Origin: Streptomyces sp. FIT100
Lineage (GTDB): Bacteria; Actinomycetota; Actinomycetes; Streptomycetales; Streptomycetaceae
DNA length: 64,000 nucleotides
Reading direction: 5' to 3'
Assembly: GCF_024584805.1 (NCBI RefSeq)
Contig: NZ_CP075715.1
Location: 3,282,026 to 3,346,025, forward strand
The notes under the pieces were generated by a model. That model saw only the letters and a program-made list of their open reading frames with translations, was not told where the DNA came from and did not search any database. The position numbers and the translations under genes were made by a program. This document shows, one piece after another, positions 8,644 through 16,284 of this stretch (positions are counted from its first letter, which is position 1; every line of letters begins with the position of its first letter).

Positions 8644-9516
8644 TCATGGCGTGGGCAGCCCTGCCTGCCGGAGCGCCAGATAGTCGACGACCTCCCAGTG
8701 CTCCGCCACCTTCCCGTCCTCGATCCGGAACTGGTCGCAGGTGCGCATCCGGAGCGGCAGACCCGACGGACCACCGCCGCTCCACGCCCCGGTGAGACTG
8801 CCGGTCCAGGTCACGAAGACCATGACCCGGTCGTCGGCGGCGACGATGTGGTCGACGGTGGTGACCAGGTCGGGGAAGGCGGCGATGTTGTCGGCGAAGA
8901 ACGCCTTGAACGCCTCCAGCCCGTCCGGCACCTGGTCCGTGCGCATGTTGTGGTGCCGATAGTCCTGGTGGTAATAGCGGTCGGCGAGATCGAGCCGGTG
9001 CTCGCTGAAGACCTCGCGGTACGCGCCGAGCACCAGCTCCGCGTTGGCCCGCTCGGTGTCGGTGTGCGGGCCGGCGAGACCGGGGGCGGACGGCTGGGTT
9101 CCGTCACCTTCCAGTCCCTTGACCCCGTGCTGGGCGAGGACGGACCGGTCGACCACGTTCCAGTGCTCGGCGATCCTGCCGTCCTCCGTGCGGTACAGCT
9201 CGGCCGTGTGCATCCGGAAGTCCTCCTCGCCTTCGCGGGCGCGCCCGGTCCAGGTCACGAAGACCATCACCCGGTCGTTGTCGGCGACCAGATGGTCGAT
9301 GCCTGCGCTGAGCCCGGGAAAGTCGCCGGCCATCGTCCGGAAGCGGCGGACCGGCCCCACGATGCCCGGCGGTATCAGCGGGTCGTGGTCGGTGTACGTG
9401 CCGTGGAAGAGGCGTCCGGCCTCGTCGAAACGGTGCTCGCGGTAGAGCACGTCGTACAGCTTGCGGACCAGCTCGGCGTTGCGCGCGCGCTGCCCGGCGG
9501 GGGTCACGGTGGTCAT
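8644..9516 (-). CDS. Tandem two-domain SnoaL-like protein
   Basis: 290 residues made of two homologous SnoaL/NTF2-like domains (about 10-140 and 155-285). Each has a start such as AELVRKLYDVLY or AELVLGAYREVF, a core with DRVMVFVTWTG, and an end DGRIAEHWNVVD or DGKVAEHWEVVD. Single-domain members are polyketide cyclases or hydroxylases/isomerases of about 140 residues that work as dimers or tetramers; here one chain carries two. Each half keeps the His/Asp pair typical of the active cavity. It lies directly before a flavin hydroxylase, fitting ring closure or oxygenation of an aromatic polyketide. Confidence 0.85.
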   Translation of the reverse strand: MTTVTPAGQRARNAELVRKLYDVLYREHRFDEAGRLFHGTYTDHDPLIPPGIVGPVRRFRTMAGDFPGLSAGIDHLVADNDRVMVFVTWTGRAREGEEDFRMHTAELYRTEDGRIAEHWNVVDRSVLAQHGVKGLEGDGTQPSAPGLAGPHTDTERANAELVLGAYREVFSEHRLDLADRYYHQDYRHHNMRTDQVPDGLEAFKAFFADNIAAFPDLVTTVDHIVAADDRVMVFVTWTGSLTGAWSGGGPSGLPLRMRTCDQFRIEDGKVAEHWEVVDYLALRQAGLPTP

Positions 9517-9619
9517 GGGTTCCTCTCGGATCGGGCTCGGATCGGGCCCGGATCGGACTCGGACCGGGCCCGGCTGCTGGGTGCGGCTGCTGGGTGCGGC
9601 CCCGGGCCGCGGCGGCGGC

Positions 9620-10582
9620 TCAGGACGTGAGCGCGTACGTCGACCAGTGGGAGTCGGCCGTGAAGCCGAGCTTCCTGTTGAGCGCGACGACGGCCGCGTT
9701 GGCGGTGTCGTTGAACACCTGGACCAGCGCGAGGCGTTCGTTCTCCCGTGCGGCCCCGACCAGCAGGTCCGCCTTCAGCCAGGTGCCGAGGCCACGGCGG
9801 CGGTGCTCCGGCAGCACGAGCGTCTCGCCGGCGTCCGCCATCGGGCTGTCGCGCACGAAGAGCGTGCTGTAGGCGACGACTTCCCCGCCGTCCTCGGACA
9901 ACGCGGCCACACCGTACGGGCGGTGTCCAGCGCGCACCGCCTCGTCCTCACGGGCCCGTACGTCACCGGCCGACGGGTTGCGCGGCCGGGCCCGGCCGTT
10001 GACCCGCTCGTCCAGCCGGCTCCAGGCGCGGGCGTAGGAGTCGACGAGTCCCTCGGGGCAGGGGCCGCTCCAGCGCACCAGCCGGTAGCCGGGCACGGGG
10101 CGGCCCGCGGCCGCCTCCAGCGCGCCGCGGGCGGGGCCCGCGAGCAGCAGCCGGTTCCGTACGGTCAGCGCGGTGTGCTGCGCACCGAGCACCTCGGCGA
10201 AGCGCTCCCCGGCCGCTCCCTGCGGGGCGTCCACCAGGAGCAGGTCCCGCCCGCGCTCCCGCAGGGCGGCCAGGCCCGCGGCGGCCAGCGCCCGGCCCGC
10301 GCCGCGCCGGCGGAAGCCGGGGAACACCCACAGCGAGCCGTGGCCCGGGCCGGCGGGATCGCCCAGGTCGAGGCCGAGTTTCAGTACGCCGGCCGGGGCG
10401 CCGCCGTCGAACGCGACCAGCACGATGCGGTCGGTGCCGTGCCGGCGCTGGAACAGCCGGGCCAGCAGCGCCCCGGTCACCGGCGGGTCCGCCGGCAGTT
10501 CGAGGCTCATGGTCTCCCGGAATCCGGGCAGCAGGGCGGCGATGGTCGCCGGTTCGTCTCCGTCGAGGCTGCGAATCTCCAT
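9620..10582 (-). CDS. GNAT-family protein with two acetyltransferase-like domains
   Basis: About 320 residues. Two GNAT halves are visible: the first with VFPGFRRRGAGRALAAAGL (acetyl-CoA pyrophosphate loop), the second with LPEHRRRGLGTWLKADLL and the C-terminal VQVFNDTANAAVVALNRKLGF. Such double-GNAT proteins include mycothiol synthase and many antibiotic N-acetyltransferases. The ATG at 10582 is chosen because the extra 15 residues upstream are unlike the family start. Substrate is unknown; acylation of the product or self-protection are options. Confidence 0.82.
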   Translation of the reverse strand: MEIRSLDGDEPATIAALLPGFRETMSLELPADPPVTGALLARLFQRRHGTDRIVLVAFDGGAPAGVLKLGLDLGDPAGPGHGSLWVFPGFRRRGAGRALAAAGLAALRERGRDLLLVDAPQGAAGERFAEVLGAQHTALTVRNRLLLAGPARGALEAAAGRPVPGYRLVRWSGPCPEGLVDSYARAWSRLDERVNGRARPRNPSAGDVRAREDEAVRAGHRPYGVAALSEDGGEVVAYSTLFVRDSPMADAGETLVLPEHRRRGLGTWLKADLLVGAARENERLALVQVFNDTANAAVVALNRKLGFTADSHWSTYALTS

Positions 10583-10669
10583 GGCCGACACCCTGGCCGA
10601 CCGCTCTCGAAGCACCGTCGAGGACAACTCGACACAACTCGATACCGGGGGCCCGCCGCGGCGGCCGGG

Positions 10670-11443
10670 TCAGGCGCCTCCGGTGACCCGCAGCGTCTCC
10701 CCGTTGGTGTTGCCATTGGCCGCGGAGCCCAGGAAGACGACGGCGTTGGCCACGTCCTCCGGCACGGACATCCGCCCGGAGGGCAGGCTCTTGCCCTTCT
10801 CCTCCAGGAACGGGGCGGGCACATGGGTCGTCACGGTCTCGGTGAGGGTCTGGCCCGGCACCACCATGTTGACCAGGATCCCCTCCGGCCCCAGCTCCCA
10901 GGCGAGGCTGCGGACCAGCCCGTACAGCGCGGACTTGCCCGCGCCGTACGCCCCCGCGCCCGGCTTGCCGCTGTCCGCGAGCCCCGCGCCGATCAGCACG
11001 ACACGGCCCCACGGGCGCCCGCGCATCACCGGCAGCACCTGCTGAAGCGTGTGGAAGAGGGCGTCGACGGTGGTGCGCAGGACCTCCTGCCACTGCTTGG
11101 CCGGCACGTCCTCGAAGAGAGGCACCGGCTTTCCTGGCCGGGGGATCGCCTCGCCCCACACCACGGCGTTGCCCACCAGCACATCGATGCCGCCCCACTC
11201 CTCCGCGACCCGTCCCACCGCGTCCCGTACGGACTGCTCGTCGGCCAGGTCGTAGCGAACGACCAGCGGGGTGCCGCCCGCCTCGGTCACCAGCCGGGCC
11301 GTCTCCCGGGCCCCGGCCTCGTTGGTGTGGTACGTGATCGCGACCTGGGCACCCTCGGCGCCGTACGCCACGGCGGTGGCCCGGCCGATTCCCGAGGAGG
11401 CCCCGGTGACCAGCACCACCTTGCCCTGCAGATCGGTCTTCAT
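10670..11443 (-). CDS. Short-chain dehydrogenase/reductase
   Basis: 257 residues of the classical SDR fold: cofactor motif TGASSGIGRA at 13-22, then a divergent form of the NNAG region (GNAVVWG), and the YGAGK active-site pair (YxxxK). The C-terminus has SVPEDVANAVVFLGS and NGNTNGETLRVTGG. The usual NNAG is GNA and the catalytic serine region reads IGAGLADSG. Its ATG overlaps the stop of the BBE-type oxidoreductase gene by 4 bases, implying translational coupling. It probably reduces or oxidises a polyketide carbonyl/alcohol with NADP(H). Confidence 0.88.
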   Translation of the reverse strand: MKTDLQGKVVLVTGASSGIGRATAVAYGAEGAQVAITYHTNEAGARETARLVTEAGGTPLVVRYDLADEQSVRDAVGRVAEEWGGIDVLVGNAVVWGEAIPRPGKPVPLFEDVPAKQWQEVLRTTVDALFHTLQQVLPVMRGRPWGRVVLIGAGLADSGKPGAGAYGAGKSALYGLVRSLAWELGPEGILVNMVVPGQTLTETVTTHVPAPFLEEKGKSLPSGRMSVPEDVANAVVFLGSAANGNTNGETLRVTGGA

Positions 11444-12909
11444 GAGCCCGCTTTCGTCGTGTTCGCGGTCGGGGTGCGGCTGCCGATGCTCTGCGCGTGC
11501 CGGAAGAAGTCCTCGGGGTCATAGGTCCTCTTCACGCCATGCAGCCGTGGAACGTTCTCTCCGAAGTGGTCCGCCTCCCAGCCGTCGGCAACTCGCGAGC
11601 TGGGGAAGTTGATGTACGAGCCGCACGCGAGCGGTTCCAGGGCCGCGGCGCAGCGGTCGGCCCAGGCGGTCATCGACGCCGCGGTCGCTCCGGACGGCCG
11701 CGGGTCGCGGCAGGCGATCTGAGCGCCGAGCAGGAACCGTGCGTCACGGTGCACATAGGCGGTTTCGGTCCTGCCCACCCGGTTCGCGGCACCGCCGATG
11801 GCGATGCACAGCAGATACCGCTCCGGGACCGGCTCCGGCTCCCAGGCGTCGAGCAGCGCCGCCGCCTCGCCCCGGTCCACGGGCCGGGCGGTGAGCCGGT
11901 AGCTCTGCCGGGTGTACGGGTGCCGGTGGCCCTCCGCGCCGGGGCCGGTGCCGGTGCGATGGCACTGGGCCACGGTCCTGGACCCGCAGAGCGCCTCGTG
12001 CATCACATCGGCGTACACCCCGCGGGGCCCGACGGTCCGGGCGACCGGCTTGGCGCCCGCGCGCTCGGCGAGCTCGCCGAGGGACCGTTCCAGCGCGTCG
12101 CCCGCCCGGAGGTCGACGCCCCAGACCTTGACGACGGGCCGCCCTCCGGGGCCGAACATCCCGGGCAGCACGACCAGCGAGGAGCCGATCTCGTCCGGGC
12201 CCTGCGCGCACCAGTCCTGCCACGCCGCGAGGACCGCGACCGCGTCCTCGTACGCCCACAGGGTCTCGAAGCCGGTCATGAGCGGGGCGTCGACGGGCCG
12301 CACCTCGAACTCGGTGACGACGCCGAAGGTCCCGCCCCCGCCGCCGCGCAGCGCCCAGAACAGGTCGGGCTCCTCGGTGGCCGAGCAGCGCACGGTCCGG
12401 CCGTCGGCCAGTACCACCTTGGCGGAGACCATCCGGTCGCTGCCGGTCCCGAACCGCCTCGTCTGCCAGCCGATTCCGCCTCCCGTCAGAAAGCCGCCCG
12501 CGCTCACCGTGGGGAAGGTCCCCGTGACGATCTGGCGGCCCAGCGGCTTCAGCGCGTCCAGCGCGTCGAGCGACTGGGTGCCGGCGCCGAGCCGGACGGT
12601 GGGCGCGTCGGCGGGGCCGCCGACCGCGACCCGGTTGATCCGGGACACGTCGATGACGAGCCCCTCGCCGGTGGACCAGCCGTTGAAGCTGTGGCCGCCG
12701 CCGCGGACGTGCACCCGCAGTCCGGTCTCGCGGGCGTGCCGGACACAGGCGGCGACGTCCTCCGTCGTGGCGCAGTACGCGACGGCGCACGGGCGCACGG
12801 TGTCGTACTCGGTGTTCTGCAACTGCGTGGCGAGGGGATACCCCGGGTCCGACGGCAGGACCAGCTCGCCGCGGAGCCGCAGGCCCTTCAGGGCGCGCGG
12901 CGCCGACAT
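11440..12909 (-). CDS. FAD-linked oxidoreductase, berberine-bridge-enzyme type
   Basis: 489 residues of the PCMH/VAO flavoenzyme family. The covalent histidine motif is VRGGGHSFNG (about residues 67-76). The second FAD-binding stretch reads GTFPTVSAGGFLTGGGIGW, where bicovalent relatives carry a cysteine; no Cys is seen, so flavin is predicted to be held by a single 8-alpha histidyl bond. The C-terminal BBE segment has YINFPSSR and a tail with the FGENVPRLHGVKRTYDPEDFF signature. It probably does a two-electron oxidation such as alcohol to ketone or oxidative ring formation. Start overlaps the preceding stop (TGATG). Confidence 0.9.
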   Translation of the reverse strand: MSAPRALKGLRLRGELVLPSDPGYPLATQLQNTEYDTVRPCAVAYCATTEDVAACVRHARETGLRVHVRGGGHSFNGWSTGEGLVIDVSRINRVAVGGPADAPTVRLGAGTQSLDALDALKPLGRQIVTGTFPTVSAGGFLTGGGIGWQTRRFGTGSDRMVSAKVVLADGRTVRCSATEEPDLFWALRGGGGGTFGVVTEFEVRPVDAPLMTGFETLWAYEDAVAVLAAWQDWCAQGPDEIGSSLVVLPGMFGPGGRPVVKVWGVDLRAGDALERSLGELAERAGAKPVARTVGPRGVYADVMHEALCGSRTVAQCHRTGTGPGAEGHRHPYTRQSYRLTARPVDRGEAAALLDAWEPEPVPERYLLCIAIGGAANRVGRTETAYVHRDARFLLGAQIACRDPRPSGATAASMTAWADRCAAALEPLACGSYINFPSSRVADGWEADHFGENVPRLHGVKRTYDPEDFFRHAQSIGSRTPTANTTKAGS

Positions 12910-13277
12910 CAGCCGTCGACGCCGAACTTCTCGGCCGTGACCTTGGAGCCGTCGTGGCCGCGCACCTTGGCGCCCTGCGGGTCATGGAAGTCGGCGCCCC
13001 CGGTGCCCTGCCAGGCGGTGTCGGAGACGAACTCGCCCTGTACGCGGACGCGGGCCTCGCCGACGTGCTTGCCCTCACCGTCGACGGCGAGGATGTGGAA
13101 GCCGTACTCGAAGGTGTCCGGGCCGGTGGCGCGCCAGCTGCCCAGACCGATGTTCCTGGTGTTCACCTGGGTGGAGACGACTCCCCCGTCGGCGCTGAAG
13201 CGGACCAGGCCGGGAACGGCCTTTCCGTCGTCGTCGAGCTGGGTGGTCCAGGTGCCGACAAGCCTCGCGTCAGTCAT
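12909..13277 (-). CDS. Small beta-rich (lipocalin/calycin-like) cluster protein
   Basis: 122 residues, with alternating hydrophobic strands and the opening LVGTWTTQLDD, as in small calycin-like barrels (an inference from pattern, not a verified family). VRFSADGGVVSTQVNT and TFEYGFHILAVDGEGK could be strands lining a pocket. AAGGAGAG precedes the ATG at 13277, which overlaps the upstream small ORF by 4 bases (ATGA); its own stop overlaps the BBE gene start by one base. Role unknown; binding or isomerising an intermediate is possible. Confidence 0.75.
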   Translation of the reverse strand: MTDARLVGTWTTQLDDDGKAVPGLVRFSADGGVVSTQVNTRNIGLGSWRATGPDTFEYGFHILAVDGEGKHVGEARVRVQGEFVSDTAWQGTGGADFHDPQGAKVRGHDGSKVTAEKFGVDG

Positions 13278-13507
13278 GACAACTCTCCTTGGAGGGTGGG
13301 GTGCTGTACGTACGGTGCAAGCACGATCTGGAGGGTTGCTCGAAAGGGGCTGTAGCTCTCGGTCCCGGCGGCCGCGCCGTCCGGTGTGCACTCGGCTGCG
13401 CCGGGATCGGGCGCGAGGTCGGGCTCCGGGCCGAGGCAGTCGAGCATCGCGCCGTAGAGGAAGTCGAGTTCGGCGACCCGGATCCGGCGGGCGCCGCCCG
13501 CCGTCAC
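13274..13507 (-). CDS. Small ORF of 77 codons, unknown, translationally coupled
   Basis: Starts at GTG 13507 with GGAGGAG a few bases upstream and ends in a 4-base overlap with the lipocalin-like gene. Third codon positions are strongly G/C, as in real genes here. The product is acidic in the middle (PEPDLAPDPGAAE) with a hydrophobic start (LDFLYGAMLDCL) and two cysteines. I recognise no family. Overlaps on both sides argue that it is translated. Confidence 0.55.
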   Translation of the reverse strand: MTAGGARRIRVAELDFLYGAMLDCLGPEPDLAPDPGAAECTPDGAAAGTESYSPFRATLQIVLAPYVQHPTLQGELS

Positions 13508-13623
13508 CGCTCCTCCGGCCCGAGTCCCGGGTGCCTCTGCGCACGCGGGTGGATCGCGCCGAGCGCCATCAGTGCCCGGCTCAGGGTCCGCTGCGCGCAG
13601 TGCAGTACGCCGTGCCGCTTCAT
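13504..13623 (-). CDS. 39-residue basic peptide ORF in the tailoring operon
   Basis: ATG at 13623 follows AGAGGAG and overlaps the PfkB-kinase stop (ATGA); its stop overlaps the next GTG (GTGA). About 90 percent of third positions are G or C. The peptide is basic, with several Arg and His (for example AIHPRAQRHPGLG) and one Cys. No signal peptide or membrane segment is seen. It could be a small protein partner, a coupling leader, or a precursor-like peptide; there is no maturase beside it to support the last idea. Confidence 0.5.
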   Translation of the reverse strand: MKRHGVLHCAQRTLSRALMALGAIHPRAQRHPGLGPEER

Positions 13624-14690
13624 CTCCGTACTCCTCTCTGCACTCCTGTTGCTGTTTCTGCTCCTGCTCCTGTTTCTGTTTCTGCTTCTGCTTCTGTGGT
13701 GGGTGTCCGGCGTGGGACGGCAAGTGCGTGGGCGATCTCGGCTGCCGCCCTGGGCCCGTACGCCACCTGGACCGCTGCGACGAGGCGCTCCGGATCGCAC
13801 GCGTACTCCTGACCACCCGCGGCGCCCCGCGTGAACGAGGCCAGTGCGGAGCCCGTCTGCGCGCAGCGGACGGGTGCGAGCCCGGCGGCCAGCCCGGCGA
13901 GGAACCCGGCCCTGAAGGCGTCCCCCGCCCCCGTCGGATCGACGAGCCGCTGCGGCGGCACGGCGGCGATCCCCACGGGCGGCTCCCCCGCCCGTTCGAG
14001 CCGGCACCCATCGGCGCCCAGCGTGGTGATCCACGTACCGGTGCGGCGCAGCACCTCCGCGCGGCTCCAGCCGGTCCTGCGCAGCAGCAGCGCGCTCTCG
14101 CGGGCGTTGGTGAAGAGAAGCGCGGCCCCGTCCACCAGCCGGCGCACGGCGTCCCGCTCCAGCAGCGCCAACTGCCGGGAGGGACCGGCGGCGAAGGGGA
14201 GACCCGCCGCACGGCACTCCTCGGTGTGGCGGACCATCGCCCCGGGGTCGTCCGCGCCGACCAGGACGAGATCGAGTCCCCCGAGCCGCCGTGCGGTTTC
14301 CGCGAGTCCGATGCCGGCGGCCTCGCTCATCGCACCCGGGTGGAACGACGCGATCCGGTGCCTGTCCCCGTCCGTGGTGCACAGGTAGCGGGCGGTACGC
14401 CGGGTTGCCGAGACATGCACGGACCCGGTGTCGACACCGAGGGCCGCCAGCCTGTCGCCGTGCTCCCGGAAATCCGCCCCGACCGCACCCACGAGTGCGG
14501 GCCGGTACCGCAGGAGGGCCAGGCCGTACGCCGCATTGGCACCGGCTCCGCCCGGCCGGACGTCCAGCGAGTCGACGAGGAAGGACAGGGAGACGGCGGC
14601 GAGTCGGTCCGGTACCAGCTGCTCGGCGAACCGCCCGGGAAAGACCATCAGATGGTCCGTCGCGATGGACCCGGTGACGGCGATGCGCAT
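13620..14690 (-). CDS. PfkB-family sugar kinase, adenosine-kinase-like
   Basis: About 356 residues. Substrate-binding start VTGSIATDHLMVFPG and RPGGAGANAAYGLALL, then the PfkB signature DPTGAGDAFRAGFLAGL with the catalytic Asp. Sequence style matches actinobacterial adenosine kinases. Placed with a MetK-derived protein and methyltransferases, it would remove adenosine formed from S-adenosylhomocysteine and so favour methylation. The last 30 residues are low-complexity (Glu/Thr/Ala/Gly), encoded by a 6-bp repeat near 13640-13697. ATGA overlap with the following 39-codon ORF. Confidence 0.82.
   Translation of the reverse strand: MRIAVTGSIATDHLMVFPGRFAEQLVPDRLAAVSLSFLVDSLDVRPGGAGANAAYGLALLRYRPALVGAVGADFREHGDRLAALGVDTGSVHVSATRRTARYLCTTDGDRHRIASFHPGAMSEAAGIGLAETARRLGGLDLVLVGADDPGAMVRHTEECRAAGLPFAAGPSRQLALLERDAVRRLVDGAALLFTNARESALLLRRTGWSRAEVLRRTGTWITTLGADGCRLERAGEPPVGIAAVPPQRLVDPTGAGDAFRAGFLAGLAAGLAPVRCAQTGSALASFTRGAAGGQEYACDPERLVAAVQVAYGPRAAAEIAHALAVPRRTPTTEAEAETETGAGAETATGVQRGVRR
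13634..13700. repeat. Degenerate hexanucleotide repeat at the kinase 3' end
   Basis: On the plus strand the stretch reads as variants of CTGTTT, CTGCTC and CTGCTT. Because the period is 6, length change keeps the kinase frame and only lengthens or shortens its acidic tail. It is much less GC-rich than its surroundings. Confidence 0.7.
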
Positions 14691-14691
14691 C

Positions 14692-15090
14692 TCAGAGCCC
14701 TGCGGCGACGCGCAGCGCGTCGACGCGGTCGGTGCGCTCCAGCTCGTCGCCGTTCTTGCCGTCGGTGTCGATGCCGAGCGCGATGCCCGGGGACTGGGCG
14801 CCGATGGACACCGAGACACCGCGGGAAGCGCCGTCGAAGCCCTTCTTCGAGGAGTCGTAACCGATCTCGAGAATCTTGTTGCGCAGCAGCGTGGCGATGT
14901 CGGCGTATGCCTTCGTCGTCACCTCGCCGGCCACGTGCACCAGGCCGGTGGTGATCAACGTCTCGACGGCGACGCGCGAGGAGGGATCCTCCTGGAGCAG
15001 CGCGTCGAGGGCGGTGTCACTGATCTGGTCAGCGATCTTGTCGGGGTGGCCCTCGGTCACGGACTCCGAGGTGAACAGGCGACGGGACAC
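14692..15090 (-). CDS. Internally deleted S-adenosylmethionine synthetase (MetK) derivative
   Basis: 132 residues. Residues 1-113 match the N-terminal domain of actinobacterial MetK ([20 protein letters not shown], the HPDK motif, and [18 protein letters not shown]). The last 15 residues ([15 protein letters not shown]) match the extreme C-terminus of full-length MetK of about 400 residues. So roughly 270 central residues, with most of the ATP and methionine site, are missing while the frame is kept. GTG at 15090 has an AGGGAG site; the stop is one base before the kinase ATG. A catalytic role alone is unlikely; it may be a relic or bind another subunit. Confidence 0.85.
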   Translation of the reverse strand: MSRRLFTSESVTEGHPDKIADQISDTALDALLQEDPSSRVAVETLITTGLVHVAGEVTTKAYADIATLLRNKILEIGYDSSKKGFDGASRGVSVSIGAQSPGIALGIDTDGKNGDELERTDRVDALRVAAGL

Positions 15091-15155
15091 AACGCTCCCT
15101 GGGGTCGGCGGGTGTACGGGAGGACCGCGGACGGGACGGCCCGGGCAGGACCAGG

Positions 15156-15599
15156 TCAGGCGCTGCGGACGGCCATCTCCAGCCCGCCGTCCGGCGCCAG
15201 GGGCTGTGAGACGTACCCACTGCCGCTCGCCCGGACATACGCCAGGAAGTCCGCAGCCCGCTCCGGAGCCTCGGGAACCCCGCAGGCCACGACCACCGCG
15301 CCGGGCAGCATCCGCGGCTCCATCACCCGCAGCACCGGCAGGAAGCGCTCCGGGGCCCCGCCCAGCACAAGCAGATCCACGGGCCCCGGCGGAACAGCCA
15401 CGCCGCTGCCCCCCTCGCACTCCACGACCCGCCCCCGCCCGTTCTCCCGCAGCGCCTCGGCGACGAAACCGACCAGCCCGGCCCCGCACACCACCACGCT
15501 CTCGGCCCCGGTGGCGATCACCAGCTGCCTCAACAGGGTCCCGGCAGCCTCGACAAGCGGATCGTCGGTCGTACGGACAACGGATGCGGTGTTCGGCAT
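15156..15599 (-). CDS. Shortened, degenerate class I methyltransferase-like protein
   Basis: 147 residues. [18 protein letters not shown] takes the place of SAM motif I, then [22 protein letters not shown] and [11 protein letters not shown] follow the order of MdmC/caffeoyl-CoA-type O-methyltransferases, ending like their GYVS...GLEMAVR tail. Relatives have about 220 residues, an N-terminal helical cap and acidic metal ligands after motif IV (VVADN); here the cap is missing and the ligands read VVACG. Catalysis is doubtful. GGGGGAGC precedes the ATG at 15599. It opens the SAM-linked operon. Confidence 0.7.
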   Translation of the reverse strand: MPNTASVVRTTDDPLVEAAGTLLRQLVIATGAESVVVCGAGLVGFVAEALRENGRGRVVECEGGSGVAVPPGPVDLLVLGGAPERFLPVLRVMEPRMLPGAVVVACGVPEAPERAADFLAYVRASGSGYVSQPLAPDGGLEMAVRSA

Positions 15600-15834
15600 G
15601 ACAAAGCTCCCCCGTGGACGAGTGCTCGCAATGACCGGCGGTCGATGTGCAGGCCGTCGATGTCCGCTCCCAGCCTTACAGCCCCCGTCCCCACGGGCGA
15701 CCGTCCTCGACGCTCCCCCCACCCACCGTCGAGCCACCTTCGAGCCACCGGACCGCGCCCCACCGCCACGGCGAGTCACCGCCGCCGCCCGTCCGCACCC
15801 CAGCGGCACCACCTGACCAGCGAAGACAACAATC

Positions 15835-15865
15835 TTGCGAGCCCGGAATCCTTATCCGCTAGGCT
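15835..15865 (+). promoter_or_regulatory. Promoter-like boxes for tRNA-Arg
   Basis: TTGCGA at 15835-15840 and TAGGCT at 15860-15865 resemble vegetative -35 and -10 boxes, with a 19-bp spacer and the tRNA starting 27 bp downstream. The spacer is longer than ideal, so the -35 call is tentative. Confidence 0.45.
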
Positions 15866-15891
15866 AGGCGCCGGATCCCACGGATCCCCCC

Positions 15892-15964
15892 GCCTTCGTA
15901 GCTCAGGGGATAGAGCACCGCTCTCCTAAAGCGGGTGTCGCAGGTTCGAATCCTGCCGGGGGCA
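15892..15964 (+). tRNA. tRNA-Arg(CCU)
   Basis: A 73-nt cloverleaf. Acceptor arm GCCTTCG/CGGGGGC with discriminator A at 15964, D arm around AGCTCAGGGGATAGAGC, anticodon loop CTCCTAA between CCGCT and AGCGG giving anticodon CCT (reads AGG), and T arm GCAGG-TTCGAAT-CCTGC. CCA is not encoded. The 3' half doubles as the attachment site of the element that follows. Confidence 0.95.
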
Positions 15965-15967
15965 CAG
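15928..15967 (+). repeat. attL-like site: 40-bp direct repeat in the tRNA 3' half
   Basis: Positions 15928-15967 (anticodon-stem to just past the tRNA end) recur at 19015-19054 with 39 of 40 bases equal (T at 15936 against G at 19023). This is the usual footprint of tyrosine-recombinase integration into a tRNA gene, which keeps the tRNA intact. Confidence 0.88.
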
Positions 15968-15991
15968 CGCCTGACCAGGCATGGAGCTTCG

Positions 15992-16027
15992 AACAGCCCC
16001 CTCGGAGTGATCTCCGAGGGGGCTGTT
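15992..16027 (+). terminator. Rho-independent terminator after the tRNA
   Basis: A perfect 16-bp stem (15992-16007 and 16012-16027) with loop TGAT ends in a short T run (TTTT overlapping the stem end). It lies 28 bp past the tRNA on the element side of the attL core. Confidence 0.85.
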
Positions 16028-16078
16028 TTCGTGTGTGCGGGGACGTAACGCTAGGCGACGTCCTGGTTACGGGGTTTT

Positions 16079-16160
16079 CTACCGACCCCACGGGGCGTCG
16101 GCGGCCTCCTGCTCGAACTGGGGCATCAGCGAGGTGTAGGTGTCCGTGTGGCTCGCGATC
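16079..16160 (-). pseudogene. C-terminal remnant of a tyrosine-recombinase integrase
   Basis: Read on the minus strand, the stretch encodes SHTDTYTSLMPQFEQEAAD and a short tail before TAG at 16079-16081. TDTYTSLMP followed by an alanine-rich helix is the usual end of actinomycete phage/ICE integrases, after the catalytic tyrosine. Homology stops near 16160, where the plus-strand phase changes, so about 95 percent of the gene is gone. Its place beside attL is where such an integrase gene normally sits. Confidence 0.65.
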
Positions 16161-16275
16161 ACCCCAACCGGAGAAGTGACCGCTTACCTCGCGGCGGGAA
16201 GCACCTCCAAGGTCACCTGGATCAGTCTGGATGGCGCCGCCTGCCGTCTGGACGCACCCGACGAGGTTGACTGAG
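16141..16275 (+). pseudogene. Short unassigned ORF fragment
   Basis: From GTG 16141 an open frame of 44 codons ends at TGA 16275. It contains WLAITPTGEVTAYLAAG and KVTWISLDGAA, which look like genuine beta-strand coding sequence rather than noise, but the N-terminal end collides with the integrase remnant. I do not recognise the family. It may be the tail of a gene joined here by deletion. Confidence 0.3.
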
Positions 16276-16284
16276 TCGAGCCCG

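Noticed and set aside
13504..13623. RiPP precursor reading of the 39-residue peptide
   Set aside because: No maturase, protease or leader motif nearby; the SAM-related proteins beside it are degenerate and not RiPP enzymes.
13572..14954. Cys/Phe-rich plus-strand ORF start (CCCFCSCSCF)
   Set aside because: Read-out of the hexanucleotide repeat on the strand opposite the kinase; not a metal-binding peptide.
15928..15967. Second tRNA gene at 19015
   Set aside because: Only the 3' half of the cloverleaf is repeated there, so it is an attachment site, not a tRNA.
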